DNA from: Branchiostoma floridae
Taxonomy: Eukaryota > Chordata > Leptocardii > Amphioxiformes > Branchiostomatidae
Assembly: GCF_000003815.2 (NCBI RefSeq)
Contig: NC_049992.1
Location: 8,805,671 to 8,869,670 of the forward strand
Reading direction: 5' to 3'
Length of the DNA stretch: 64,000 nucleotides
The notes under the pieces were generated by a model that did no database searches, was not told the DNA's origin, and saw nothing but the letters and a program-made list of their open reading frames with translations. Every line of letters begins with the position of its first letter. Position 1 is the stretch's first letter. Positions 10,783 through 21,728 of this stretch are shown here, piece after piece. The position numbers and the translations under genes were made by a program.

Positions 10783-11322
10783 GGAAGTGATTTCCACGAC
10801 TCACGGGTTATTTTCCGAGGAACATATTTCAACCATCCTTTATCCCCTGTTTCAAATGTTTACATTTCCATGACCACCATACTACATACTACCGTTCTGG
10901 TACGTCTGAAGTACTAGGCTCTTCTCAATTTTGCACGGCGATCAATCTAAAATCGCCTCGCGAGAATACACTGCTGTGCACACGTATATGTGCCCTGGTA
11001 CCTGGTACTGGAAAGCATACCCGTGGAGGTAATGGTTCAGTCCGGTATGATGCGCTGCAAAACCCGGAAGTGATTTCCACGACTCACGGGTTATTTTCCG
11101 AGGAACATATTTCAACAATCCTTTATCCCCTGTTTCAAATGTTTACATTTCCATGACCACCATACTACATACTACAATTCGGGTACGTCTGAAGTCCTAG
11201 GCTTTTCTCAATTTTGCACGGCGATCAATCGAAAATCGCCTCGCGAGAATACACTGCTGTGCACACGTCTGGAAAGCATACCCGTGGAGGTAATGGTTCA
11301 GTCCGGCATGATGCGCGGCATG
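10783..11322. repeat. direct tandem duplication, 283-bp unit
   Basis: Unit 1 starts at 10783 (ggaagtgatttccacgactc) and unit 2 at 11066 with the same sequence; identity is very high. Unit 2 lacks about 22 bp (the tatatgtgccctggtacctg region). A recent local duplication; no gene. Confidence 0.85.
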
Positions 11323-11539
11323 ATGCGCGGAAAAAAAAATTCCTGAGATGCCTGTACAGTTTTTAGAATTCTTTGCAAACGGTCGCTCACTATACTATTA
11401 GGCTCGCCAATCAGGCGTCGCCAAAATCCGGGATAAAACTTTGAGTCCGTGTCCGACGGGAAGCATGGAAGGATGAGATAGCGGTCAGACCAGACACACA
11501 AGCAGCAGTCCCATTATAGAGGGTATGCATGCCTTTTTC

Positions 11540-11724
11540 CGTTAAGCGTTACGAGCCATTTTAATTCACCGTTAATCGTTACCGACCCACTCTAATTCAA
11601 CGTTAATCGTTATCGGTATATTCTTCGTCAAGCGTTATTGGTCGTTTTAATTCAACGTTAATCGTTATTGCTATCCCGAATTCACCGTTAAGCGTTACCA
11701 AGAAATTCTTCGTAACCCGTTATA
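11540..11724. repeat. minisatellite with CGTTAAGCGTTA core, left array
   Basis: About six degenerate units of 30-31 bp built on attcaccgttaagcgttay. The same motif recurs at 12651-12735, flanking a different tandem repeat. Confidence 0.8.
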
Positions 11725-11756
11725 CACACAAAGTCAAATGCCAGATAGAACCCCTG

Positions 11757-12400
11757 AAAATGCAGGAAATGGTGTTACAAAGGGTCCAGATTTCAAAATT
11801 TCTCCGAGCCTCCCGGCCCTCGGCTCTGGACATGGTAAAATATGTTGCGGAAGTGCGCCCTCAAAAACTTTATCACTCATACAGATTTCAGTGTCAAACT
11901 TAGCTTAGTTTCGGGCAAAAAGTACTCTTAGAATGCAGAAAATGAGGTTTCTCCGGACCTCCCTTGCGACGGCTTGCGCCGTTGGTGCTCATGGCGACAT
12001 GGCGAAAATATGTAAGGGGCGTGGGTTTTCGCACAAAAAACCTTTTCTCTCTAATAAAATGTCATTTAATTTAGCTTCGTCTTACAGCAAAATCTGTCCT
12101 TCAAAATGCAGTAATTGGCGTTTCAGACGGTCCGGATTTTAAAATTTCCTGAACTTATATTGCACTGCGTTTCGTGCCTTCCGAACTCGAAATGGTAAAA
12201 ATATGTCCGGGGCTCTGGGGGTGGAGACCAAAGCTATAACCATTTGATGAAAATGTCAAAATCAACCTAGCTTAGTCGGTCGGCAAAATTTGCTGACAAA
12301 TGCAGGAAAAAGCATTTAAGAGGGTCTTGATTTTAAAATTTTCCCGGGGGAGCATACGCCTGGACCCCCTGAGATGCGTCGCGCCTTCGGCGCTCCATGT
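11757..12400. repeat. tandem repeat, four degenerate units of about 170-195 bp
   Basis: Units begin with aaatgcaggaaatgg-like sequence at about 11757, 11931, 12103 and 12298. Each is followed by gggtcnngatttnaaaattt and a GC-rich segment. It is bounded on both sides by CGTTAAGCGTTA minisatellites, so 11540-12735 is probably one composite element. Short open frames inside are chance. Confidence 0.7.
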
Positions 12401-12650
12401 GCTGAAGCAATAGTTCAATCCCCCCATAAGAAATTTGCTGCCGCCGTCTCTGTGGCGGAGTCGACCGGAAACTCTGCCTCCGTCAATTTACAGATGCTAT
12501 GGACATTGTCCCTATCATTCCTCCGTGTTCTGGGCACCTTTTTCTTCTCACAATGTCATTAGTCGGATATTTTCACCCATTGATATAACTACTCTAGCGT
12601 TAGATGAATAGGAATGCACATCAATGTTACTGTTATGCTGTAACTCCTTC

Positions 12651-12735
12651 TGAATTTACCGTTAAGCGTTATCGGGCCTCCTGAATTTACCGTTAAGCGT
12701 TATCGGGCCTCCTGAATTCACCGTTAAGCGTTAGC
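12651..12735. repeat. minisatellite with CGTTAAGCGTTA core, right array (31-bp unit x3)
   Basis: Units start at 12651, 12682 and 12713 (tgaatttaccgttaagcgtt then atcgggcctcc). The first two are identical. Confidence 0.85.
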
Positions 12736-13303
12736 AAGACCCCCCCATGCAGACCCTCATTATAGATGTGCAGATACAGGACGGCTAGATTTACCTGAAC
12801 TGGATGTCGTAGCAATCTCCAAGCAGATGTTGAGAGAAAAAGACCGCAACACTTTACAAACTTGTCCCATTAACGTTGTTTACTGAGATGGTCGTATAGT
12901 TGGGTCATGGTGTCAGAAAAGATCCAATAAGGTACAAAATGTTATGATTTTCCATCGCAACAGTTGAAGTTGAAGAAAAAAAAGTGTGGCTCTTGAGGTT
13001 CAACTTAACTACGTCTTTATTCCCAAATCTTTCTTTGAAAATCTTAAAATACGGATGGAGTTGAAGTAGCGCGCCAGTCTTTGCCCGACTGATTCAAACA
13101 GGAATCATATCGCCATCTGTCCGTTAGCCATTCAACTAAAAACTGCCACCCTTTTATTAGATGAAAAATGAAACAAATCTCTGAGAAAATAAACAAGTAG
13201 TTTATGTTTTTTATGTTGCGAATCCTCGACAAGCAAAGTAACAAAGATTCTGGCTACTTCAGATATTGCTGTTGGCAAACCGCCCAATGGTTTTGACGGA
13301 TAT

Positions 13304-14962
13304 AATGAATGAATGACCTTTATTGTACATTTGTGCTCAAACAAGCTAAGTACAGGTCGTATCGCTAGTGATAAGGTACAATTTTGACAAAAAAAGGTAT
13401 CTTATTATCTCTACATATGCTAATACATTCAAGTATGTACAAGTTCAACTTCTTCTCGCTTCTTAAAACAGTTATAAACATAAGGACAAATGGAATCAAT
13501 GATATATTGTTTATCTAAATTGCATGAGAAATATGAATTTTTCCGTGGTATTCAAGTATCGGAAATTTGGGAACATATGTTGTATATTTTCAAAAAGGAC
13601 GTTTCTTTCGTTGTTGTATAAGGTACAGTCAACAATAAAGTGACACTCATCCTCTATCTTATTCAAGTTACAGTATTGGCAGATTCTTTCTTCCAGAGGA
13701 ATGTGGTTATGTCGGCCTTTTTCAATGCGGAGTCTATGTGAACTAATGCGGAGCTTTGTGATGGCTGTTCTGTGCCGAATGTTTGCAATCTTCAGGTATT
13801 TCTCGTCGTTGTAAGTAGTCTTAAGTAATCTGTATGTTCGTAATTTGTTGTTGTTGCGCATTGCTGTTATGAAAGATTGAAGGTACATATCTTTTAAACG
13901 TTGATCGATGGATGGAATTATTTGTGATGGATTTAGGACAGATGATATGGGAGAATGCCAGACATAGCCAAAACCACATTCCTCTAGCGTCTTGCGGACT
14001 CCAGAAGCCCAGCATTTAGCCCCTAATGTGTCCAGTTCGAGTTGACACAAAAGGGCGTCTGCTGATAGACTATCAGCTGGCACGTTCTGGCGTACTCTAA
14101 TATACTGTTTGATGGCGTTAAGGGATGCTTCTAGTTTAAGTGGGTGTCTTCCCAGTTCTGCCATTACGGCCAGGTTACATGCGGATCTGGGGACATTCAA
14201 TGATTGTTTACAAAATTTTAAATGGATAGCTTCAATTGGGGATGATTTTGGAGTTTTGAATGAACCCCATATTTCCGAACCATACAACAAAATAGGTTTC
14301 ACGCATGTGTCAAATAGTTTGTTTCTTACGGCTATAGAAGCGTCGGCTTTGCCAAGGGATTGGTTGATTCCATAGAGGGCTCTCAGGCCTTTGCTGTGCA
14401 GATATTTGTTATTTGCCTTGAACGTGCCAGCTGAGTTTACAACAATGCCCAGATAGCAATAATTTGTAACAATTTCTACTACATGTCTTTTATATAGGAA
14501 AAGGCAGTCTTTTGGTAAGCGGCCACCTTTCGTAAATACAATGACTTTAGTTTTTTTTAGATTAACATTTAACTTCCATGATTCACAATAATTTTCTAAT
14601 CTACTTAGAGAAGTTTGCAGACCCTGTTGAGATTCAGACAAAAGTACCAGGTCATCTGCATATAATAAACATGACACTTTCTTATTGTGCAATATAGGAG
14701 GGTTACAGGAATGGTCATTAAATACATCTGATATATCACTTATGAATAAATTAAACAAAGTTGGACTAAGATTACAGCCTTGTCGAACCCCACAGTTAGT
14801 TACAAAAGTATCGGTAAGACCGTGGCTAGTTTTAACACAATTTGTTGTTTTGGAATACATATCTTTTATAGTGAGTAGAAATTTCCCCCCTAATCCAAGT
14901 TTGTTTAATTTCAGTAGAAGTCCTTCTCTCCAAACCGAGTCAAACGCCTTGCTAAAATAATG
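13304..14962 (-). mobile_element. 5'-truncated LINE (non-LTR retrotransposon)
   Basis: The minus strand holds a long reverse-transcriptase frame and ends, in the sense direction, with AATAAAGGTCATTCATTCAT near 13304-13330, a typical short tandem-repeat LINE 3' tail. The sense start at 14962 cuts into the reverse transcriptase just before motif A. 5' truncation is usual for target-primed reverse transcription. Target-site duplications were not resolved. Confidence 0.85.
13511..14962 (-). CDS. LINE reverse transcriptase, C-terminal part
   Basis: About 483 codons open to the stop at 13511; the first Met is at 14860, but homology starts earlier (HYFSKAFDSVW at 14962). Features in order: motif A remnant SKAFDSVW; GVRQGCNLSPTLFNLFISD (motif B region); CLLYADDLVLL, motif C with both Asp; LKKTKVIVF and YLGIVV (motifs D/E); then a long C-terminal region with a zinc-knuckle-like CQYC...ECHFIVDC pattern found in CR1/L2-like and related LINEs. 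The catalytic Asp of motif A, expected two or three residues before SKAFD, is missing because of truncation, so it cannot be active. No endonuclease domain. Exact clade not assigned. Confidence 0.9.
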   Translation of the reverse strand, partial: HYFSKAFDSVWREGLLLKLNKLGLGGKFLLTIKDMYSKTTNCVKTSHGLTDTFVTNCGVRQGCNLSPTLFNLFISDISDVFNDHSCNPPILHNKKVSCLLYADDLVLLSESQQGLQTSLSRLENYCESWKLNVNLKKTKVIVFTKGGRLPKDCLFLYKRHVVEIVTNYCYLGIVVNSAGTFKANNKYLHSKGLRALYGINQSLGKADASIAVRNKLFDTCVKPILLYGSEIWGSFKTPKSSPIEAIHLKFCKQSLNVPRSACNLAVMAELGRHPLKLEASLNAIKQYIRVRQNVPADSLSADALLCQLELDTLGAKCWASGVRKTLEECGFGYVWHSPISSVLNPSQIIPSIDQRLKDMYLQSFITAMRNNNKLRTYRLLKTTYNDEKYLKIANIRHRTAITKLRISSHRLRIEKGRHNHIPLEERICQYCNLNKIEDECHFIVDCTLYNNERNVLFENIQHMFPNFRYLNTTEKFIFLMQFR

Positions 14963-15118
14963 TGCGGGATGACTTTAGCAGGAAGACATTTTTGTTGTAG
15001 ATGTAGCTAGAGTAGATGGGTAAGATAAATAATCGTCACTGTCGTTCTCCTGCTGTGCGGATGACACTGATGAGTAGGCCACATGGCAATGTTTTGGTGC
15101 CCCACCCATCTCCCATTT

Positions 15119-15176
15119 GATTGGTCAGCGTCATGTTGTTGTAATCAACATCTTCCCTCTGATTGGTTAGCGTCAC
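15119..15176 (+). promoter_or_regulatory. duplicated CCAAT/ATF-like composite, candidate promoter
   Basis: The 15-bp sequence GATTGGTYAGCGTCA occurs twice, at 15119 and 15161 (42 bp apart). Each copy has an inverted CCAAT box (ATTGG, bound by NF-Y in animals) next to a TGACGC half-site (CREB/ATF type). Two phased CCAAT boxes are typical of promoters, often cell-cycle genes. The following 300 bp is CpG-richer than its surroundings and contains a candidate first exon. Activity is inferred. Confidence 0.4.
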
Positions 15177-15412
15177 TGCCAGATCAGGTCATGTCCGGGA
15201 AAATTCAGATTCAATATGTCGGAAGCCATGAGGAAGTCTTGATGAACGTAAGTAAAATGAACTCAATTACCGTCTTTTGGGACAGATCTTGCGGTTTGTT
15301 TGGCCAGATTACGATCTGTACCACCTACTGATTCGCCAGGATAAGGAAACTGCAAGGGGAACTGCTGTCTTGTCGGTCTAGCGACGCTGAAAGCCCTCTT
15401 CATTTTCCACTT

Positions 15413-15451
15413 ATGTCGGGAATTCGCAGTCCTTCAAAGCTTCCGGAACCG
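15413..15451 (+). CDS. possible first coding exon (weak)
   Basis: ATG at 15413 codes MSGIRSPSKLPEP, then a gtgaag donor at phase 0; reading on gives a 97-codon open frame to 15703. The basic Ser/Pro N-terminus looks like a disordered start of a cytoskeletal or spindle-type protein, but this is impression only. It lies about 240 bp after the CCAAT composite. In phase with the candidate exon at 21658. Confidence 0.25.
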
Positions 15452-15703
15452 GTGAAGTGTGACGGAAACTCTAGCCGTCGTTTCGTGTTTTTCTCTCGTA
15501 TTTGCTTTTCTTGTCAAAAGCAGGTGGTTTTTCCACCATCACTTGAGCGTTCCCGTGAAAGCGAGTCTTTCCAGGACACGACATTGTTGTTGACAGATTC
15601 AAATCCATTATGGGAGAACCACATGTGGGCTGGCAACCGAACAGAGATGAATCACTTCATGGCAACCACGGATGGTTTTCGGCCTTGTACGGTTTTCCTA
15701 TAG

Positions 15704-17055
15704 TTCAAATCCAATGTTAGTGTTTTTTTTAAACAAAACTAGTTGAAAGAATCAATTTCATAAACTTTATTGAATGAACAAAATCATTTAAGCAACTAAG
15801 CTAGTAGGTAAAAAATGAACAGTCCCTAAGATTCTTGAAGGCGCGTGCGAAGGATGTGGTATATTCTTCGTACTATAATGCAAAACTTAAATCTTTAGCC
15901 AGGTATCCAGCTGGCTATATATATGGCTGGTTACCTGGTTACTACATCTTCAGTAGTTTAATATATCTGTACATCAGCAATAGCGTCCACTGACGGGTAT
16001 CGTAATATTGTTCGTGTGCCATGACAACCTAGCTATAAAGTTTAACTTGACAAGCCGCAAAGACAAAGTTTGCTGGCACTTAGCAGAAAGGGTTTTCCTT
16101 GTTCCACTGGTAGTCCGGGAGTTCTGTTGTGTTGATGTCGTCACATCATGTGGCATGTGTTGTTTGTAACCATCTCTGCACAAGGATGGCATGGTCTCAG
16201 GGTTAGAGGTCATGTTCAGAGTTTTAGAGGTTCTAACTAAGTGTTTAGTTCACCACCTGTGCACAGTGGACCCAAGGCTCAGGGAAGTCTTGTACGGTGC
16301 GAACACTTTCTTGCAGCTGTACTAACTTGTAACTAAGTCTCAGATGCTGTCCTGTTTTTTCAAGGTACCAGGTAACATTATCTTTTCATTACATAGGTCA
16401 AAATTCCTATATCATTAGCATTTTATCGGTGCAATTTTAGAAATTTGTTTCTTACTCTTTCTGCAACAAGTTTTCGGTATACGAGCAATCGCTGTTGTTG
16501 TTTATATCTGGGGTATTTGACTTTGACGGCTTGTGCCTACCAGGACGTCAGTAAATTTGATTAAAAATTCATATTCAAAGTAGCAGATCAAATTACTGGT
16601 TGATATGTAAATAAATATTTTGAAAAACACCTGCTTTTTGCCTACCACTGCGTCACCGTGACATCATCGCGATCGCTCGTATCTGTTAAACTTTTGGGCA
16701 CCTTGACATGAATCAAAGCGGGGCAATGGTGTGGTTGTCACACCTCGGATGCAACTGGGCATTCCAGGTCACTTGGCAGCCCCATGTGTTAACAAATTTT
16801 GACTTCTCATCCCATTCTAATATTCCTGTACAATATTCCAGGTTAGTCAATGCAGATCTCATTATAACGAGTGCAAAAATGCATGAAGATTTAATGTCTT
16901 GTCAAGGAATGCAATTCTTTGGATATTGCATGTTAGGTTGCAATTTCAATATTTGTTGCAGAAGAAGAGGGTTGGTCCCTTAAGTTTTAGTTTATAATAA
17001 TATTGTTCCCTTGGTCCAACCCATAGTTTGTGTTTCACCAAGGAGGTTGTTTCAC
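15704..17055. other. non-coding stretch, intron or spacer
   Basis: AT-rich, no recognised coding or repeat structure beyond short simple runs. Short open frames look like chance. Confidence 0.5.
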
Positions 17056-17057
17056 TA

Positions 17058-17415
17058 AGGCCCAATCTACACACAGTTTTTACCGATATCTGTGGAGATG
17101 TCGGGAGGGATCCAGAACGTAGGGGGCCGGACACCCATTGCCCTTTCAGTCATAAACATATAGCGCGATTTTCCAAATGGCGTTATATGCTAATGAGCCT
17201 TCCCGAAGTCGGGAAGCATCTACACGCGCGAAGCTGTCGGGGACCCCTGCTAAGCAATCGGTAAGGTATCGTACGAATGGTCCGGACCTTTTGGGAGAAA
17301 TTTTCCCGATATCGTAATGGCGATATAGTAGTTCCATCTAGACGATGAAAAAAAGCTGTCGGCGATAGGTTGTAGGCTTACCGATATCGGGAAAAACTGT
17401 GTGTAGATCGTGCCT
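17058..17415. mobile_element. 358-bp MITE with TA target duplication
   Basis: Terminal inverted repeats of about 34 bp: left AGGCCCAATCTACACACAG, right complement AGGCACGATCTACACACAG, both running on into TTTTTnCCGATATC. It is flanked by TA on both sides (17056-17057, 17416-17417). The interior has no coding capacity. A TA duplication fits a Tc1/mariner-type source; the superfamily is inferred. Confidence 0.7.
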
Positions 17416-17676
17416 TAGAAGACAGTCCAAGTGTGACATGACTGATGATGTACATTACAGTACAAGGATGTTGACACCTCCATCCATATTGTTCATACAT
17501 GATTCAGCACCAGGGTAGGTGGGTGGGAAGGACATCAGTCAAGCAGGACCAGTGTTTGGCACTATCCATCATTTGTACACCATTAGACATGGCTGCTGAA
17601 ACGTGAGCAGTACTATGTTTTACGAAGCTGAATTACAAATAGCAACATGCTTCAGTACATGTATGCAGTAATAGAA

Positions 17677-17735
17677 GTAGAAGTAGTAGTAGCAGTAGTA
17701 TTAGTAGTACTAAGTAGTAGTAGTGCAGCAAATTT
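17677..17735. repeat. AGT/TAG trinucleotide microsatellite
   Basis: Imperfect run of agtagtagtagcagtagt-type units. Confidence 0.8.
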
Positions 17736-17739
17736 GGTA

Positions 17740-19960
17740 AGTAGTGCTAGTAATAGTACAGCAAATTTCATTATAAAGTAGTACCTGGAAACCGAGCAGT
17801 GTTGGTAAATCTAATACTGTTGGGAAAAAGTCAGTTAATTGGACTACTAGGAAAAGCAAAATGCGTCTGTTTTTGACATTTGGAATAAAACCCTTAACTT
17901 TTTTTAGCGTTCAGAAGAAGATCTAGTGTTCTGACATATATATCCAAATTTTATCAATACCGTATGCCCATGGAGCCATGAAGCAAGAATGATAACATTG
18001 CATGAAGGAAAATTGAAACAACAAAAAGCTTCTTGTTTTTATATTTATGTGGCCTGGGGCATAAAACTGCTCTGATTTGATGTGAGTGAATGAATAGAAT
18101 ATGTTATACCTTATAAAGACCAGGGATAGAATCCAAAGAACATCGGCTTTGAAGTCCTTCCATGCGGTCAGGCGACAATCCTCTAGTGTAAGAAACGCTG
18201 TTCAGTCCTTGAGTAGCTTTGTGCCCTGTTTGCTATACCATTGGGAAACAAGGTAGGTCAACTGTGTATTACATGTTAGTCACTTTGGTGTCTGAAAGGG
18301 AACCTGCTTGTTCTACAGGCTCTGATTATTTGTCATTGTCAGGAAGGTTTGTAAAGAAGGTTTTTGGTTACAAGGGAAATGTAGTCAGAAGCCCCTTGGA
18401 AACAAAGAAGGGTATCTCAGTCAAGGGATATTTACACATGTACAAAGAAGTGAGAAGATGTCAACCAACCTGTTATCTTGTACCTTGTTGTCTCTGCATA
18501 TGTCTGTTATCAGTGACCTGTACCTAGCCCTTCATTATTATTATTATTATTATCATTATTATTATTATTATTATTAAGCTTTCAGAAAATTGAAATCAAG
18601 GTACATGTAATATGTTGTTGATATCATGGTGTCACTCTCTTGTTTGATGTCATTATCATGCAAGGCAATGGTTTCAATTTCAAGGAACTTTTCTTTATTA
18701 ATCTTAAAGGATTACTAAATGGCAAGATGTTCCAAACAACACGCAAAAGACAGCTATTGGTACTTACTCTTGAAAGTATCTTAATTGAATATGCTTAAGG
18801 TAGTTCCACACTGGTGTAACTTAAAAGTTCACTTATTTTTGTTGGGACTTAATTTCTTGGTAGGGGCAAAAAGGAGGTTTTAAGTTTACTGATGAAAGTC
18901 AGTTTCAGTACTGTACATTAGCTTTGTCACTGTATATGTACAAAGGATACTTATTTCAGTTGTATCATGATTTCATAGTGGAGAGGTCACCACGAAAACC
19001 ATCAAAATGAAAGCACCCCCAACATTTCAGGATTTAAACATTTAAGCATTTGCCATGTTGAGGCTGATAAATCCTGGTGTTGCCCTGTGAACATGTGAAG
19101 TGGACCGTCCTGAAGAGACTTGAAAGACGAAGAATGCCAGGCGGTGTCTGTCTAGAGTGACTAATTGTTTGAGAAGTGTATTGTGTCCGTTGTTGACTGT
19201 TATGGTGAGTTGCCCTTAATCTCACTTTAACGCTGGGATAAGTAGCTGATCGGCACCTTTAGTGGGCAGGTGGTGAAGGTGTGCTCACTTCAGCCACTTA
19301 GACAACCACAGGTGGGTTATACAGGTGTTTGTTACTACTTAAGGTTTGTGAAGTTTGCAAGATAGGAACAACTTGAACGATCGTAACCAATACAGTCATG
19401 AGAGAGTGAATGAAGACCATACAGTGAGTGGTATTTTTTTTTTTTCAAGAATCAAAATTCATATTTGAACTGGTCTTTTTAAAGACCTGACATTTTGCAG
19501 ATATTTTCAATGTTGTGGTACTTAAAATCTCATATTCTGGATCTGTTGTGGGTGTGATTTTTGAGTGGTAGATTATAGCTCTTGTTGATTTTGTTTTCAA
19601 ATCTGGAAACCAGCATTTCCCCTCTCCAGCCCTAGAGAAGTATATCAAAGCCCCTGCCTGCACTGTGATGTGTGCCAGTTATTTCTGCTCTCACCACAGG
19701 CAGGCTGGATAGTTTCCAACTCCAGCTGGGGGAAAGGGGTGAAAAGAGGTCTTCTGTTGCCATGGCAATGGTCACCTTGAGGTCTGCTAGTGACTTAGGC
19801 TGTAGGGATCTGTTGATAGGTACTTTCCAAGTTCATGTATACACAGGGTTAGTCCAGTTAATTAGGTGATGGAGTTGCAAACAAGTGACTAGATTTGTTT
19901 TGAAAAAGATCTGCAAGAAAATGGTTCTTTCACAAAATGTTTTTATCTCAATGGAAGATG
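17740..19960. other. non-coding stretch with microsatellites
   Basis: Contains an ATT microsatellite (18534-18576). Otherwise AT-rich sequence with no convincing exon or transposon end. Confidence 0.5.
18534..18576. repeat. ATT trinucleotide microsatellite
   Basis: attattattattattatcattattatt-type run, one interruption. Confidence 0.9.
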
Positions 19961-19969
19961 GAGGTACTT

Positions 19970-20035
19970 TTGTGTGTATGTGTGCTTGTGCGTGCATGTG
20001 TGTGTGTGTGCATGTGTTTTTGTGTGTCTGTGCGC
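19970..20035. repeat. GT-rich microsatellite
   Basis: Imperfect tgtgtg run including tgtgtgtgtgtg. The open frames on both strands here are simple-repeat artefacts. Confidence 0.85.
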
Positions 20036-20761
20036 TTCTGAATATTTGCGGTTGTCACCTTTACTTGGTGAAAGGTAGTAAAACAAAAGGATATGCTATA
20101 ACAATAAGTGTACCAAGTTGTAGCACTTTTCAAATATGCATAGAGCTGCACAGATAGAAATTGGAAAAAAAATGAGAAAAATGACTACAGACAGGTGTGA
20201 GGTGTGTTTTCCAGGTGCTGTCAGGTGTTAACCATACAGGAAGTGATAGACATGTTTCAGGTGCGGCATGATAAAGTACAGGGAGTACTGATATAGAACA
20301 GGTGGTGAAAGGTGCACCTTCCTGGATGGGAGAGTGCTACTCAGGTGTACAGTAGGGGATTGTTTGTGGTAGGCAATGACCTGGGACACAGAATGTCCAC
20401 ACACTGACACAGAGAAATGAGAGAGAGAGGAGAATGAAAAAAGGAAAAACTGAGGGGAGAGGAGAGGAGAATGAAGGCTTTAGGGTAAAGGAAACTGAAT
20501 CAGTTAGAAGAATTTGTCTCGTTGAATTACAGCATCAAGCAAGGGCTATCAATTTTTTTAGATCAGATCAGATCAGATCAAATCAGTATAAACCATAAAA
20601 GAAGTAGCATGTTTTATCCTAGGGGTGAAGTTGACCAGAAATTGAGAAAAAAAAAAATTTAGATTCGGAATTTTCTTGCAATAAGGCGCTGATTTTTCTC
20701 TGCAAGCACTATTTTTTGATATTTTTTTCACAGGTAGCATCTTTTGTACGTACAGGTAGCA

Positions 20762-20977
20762 ACGTTAATTCACCTTTATCTGCGGAGTAACCTTTATCCG
20801 TAGTATTTAAAAGCGGAGTATTTAGGGATATTAAGCCAACGGACGGTGGTTTCAAACTGCAGTATTTAAGAAAAATTGCAATTCGAAACCGTGGACCGTC
20901 CGCTTGATATCCCTAAATATCCTATTTTTAAATACAACAGATATAGGGCACCCTGCGGATAAAGGTGAACTCGCGTT
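20762..20977. mobile_element. palindromic foldback MITE, copy 1
   Basis: Two near-complementary arms of about 100 bp. The left begins taattcacctttatctgcgg; the right ends gcggataaaggtgaactcgc. Arms contain tttagggatattaag and ggacggtggtttcaaa and their complements. This is the first of seven copies of one family in the window (see 29691, 32288, 39009, 39748, 40434, 43410). Confidence 0.85.
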
Positions 20978-21155
20978 ATGCATCATGCATCTGTTTTGTC
21001 CTCCCTCAGTCTGTAGCTGTCACTGAAGCACTTCAATCCATTTTTCTTACCTTTCAAGTCTCCCAACCCTCAGCTGGAAGTTGTCCTAGGTGGGAAAGGG
21101 GTGGGCTGAGGTCAGTGTTCCCAGAGGATGTGGATTCTGTGACCTAAACAGTTAA

Positions 21156-21630
21156 GGTCTCAGAACACAGTTTTTCGGGTATGGGGATTTACATGGTTAA
21201 GGACCCCAAAGTGAGGTGGTTCGACGACTCAAAACCTATAGTAGGGTGCAGATACAATTCACAAGAATTTAGTATGTTGAAGTTGAGGGTACAAGCTACA
21301 AAATATCTGAAGATGAGCATAGATTTGCTGGCTCGTTTTTCCATAACAGACACTTTGATTTGACCCCCAGCGGAGGTCATGGAATTGCAGGCGACGAACA
21401 GGAAGTGCCGGTAACATATCAAGGCGCAAATTCCCGCCGGCCGAAAAAGCGACGTAATCCAACTTATACAGTATGAACACCGATGTATTCCTCTACTATT
21501 CACCACAGATTCCATCTCGCTGTCGTGCACGGAAGAATAAATACGGCCTTTGCAAGTACCGCGATGCACTATTTTAACCCGAACTACTTTTGGGGACGGG
21601 GGTCGCGGATAAATACTGTGTTATGAGACC
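21156..21630. mobile_element. 475-bp piggyBac-like MITE (TTAA-flanked)
   Basis: Flanked by TTAA on both sides (21152-21155, 21631-21634). Terminal inverted repeats GGTCTCAGAACACAGT (left) and GGTCTCATAACACAGT (complement of right). The TTAA duplication is the piggyBac signature. The 126-codon minus frame inside has no recognisable similarity. It ends 27 bp before the candidate exon at 21658. Confidence 0.7.
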
Positions 21631-21657
21631 TTAACCAGACTCTCTCTGTGTGTGTAG

Positions 21658-21728
21658 GTGCTGTCATCACATAGTGCCTTGGTGAGCCAGAGACCAATAG
21701 CTACCAAAGCTGCTGCAGAACTATCTTG
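21658..21728 (+). CDS. possible 71-nt exon (weak)
   Basis: Strong acceptor (ctctctctgtgtgtgtag) and donor (gtaagc). Only one frame is open: VLSSHSALVSQRPIATK then AAAELSW, phase 0 in and phase 2 out. It fits behind the candidate first exon at 15451 (phase 0). It does not join in frame to the LIM exon at 22774, which needs phase 1. So it is either a 5' UTR exon of the LIM transcript, an exon of another isoform, or chance. Confidence 0.35.

Noticed and set aside
21189-21569. 126-codon minus-strand frame
   Set aside because: Lies fully inside the TTAA-flanked MITE; non-autonomous element, no transposase similarity.
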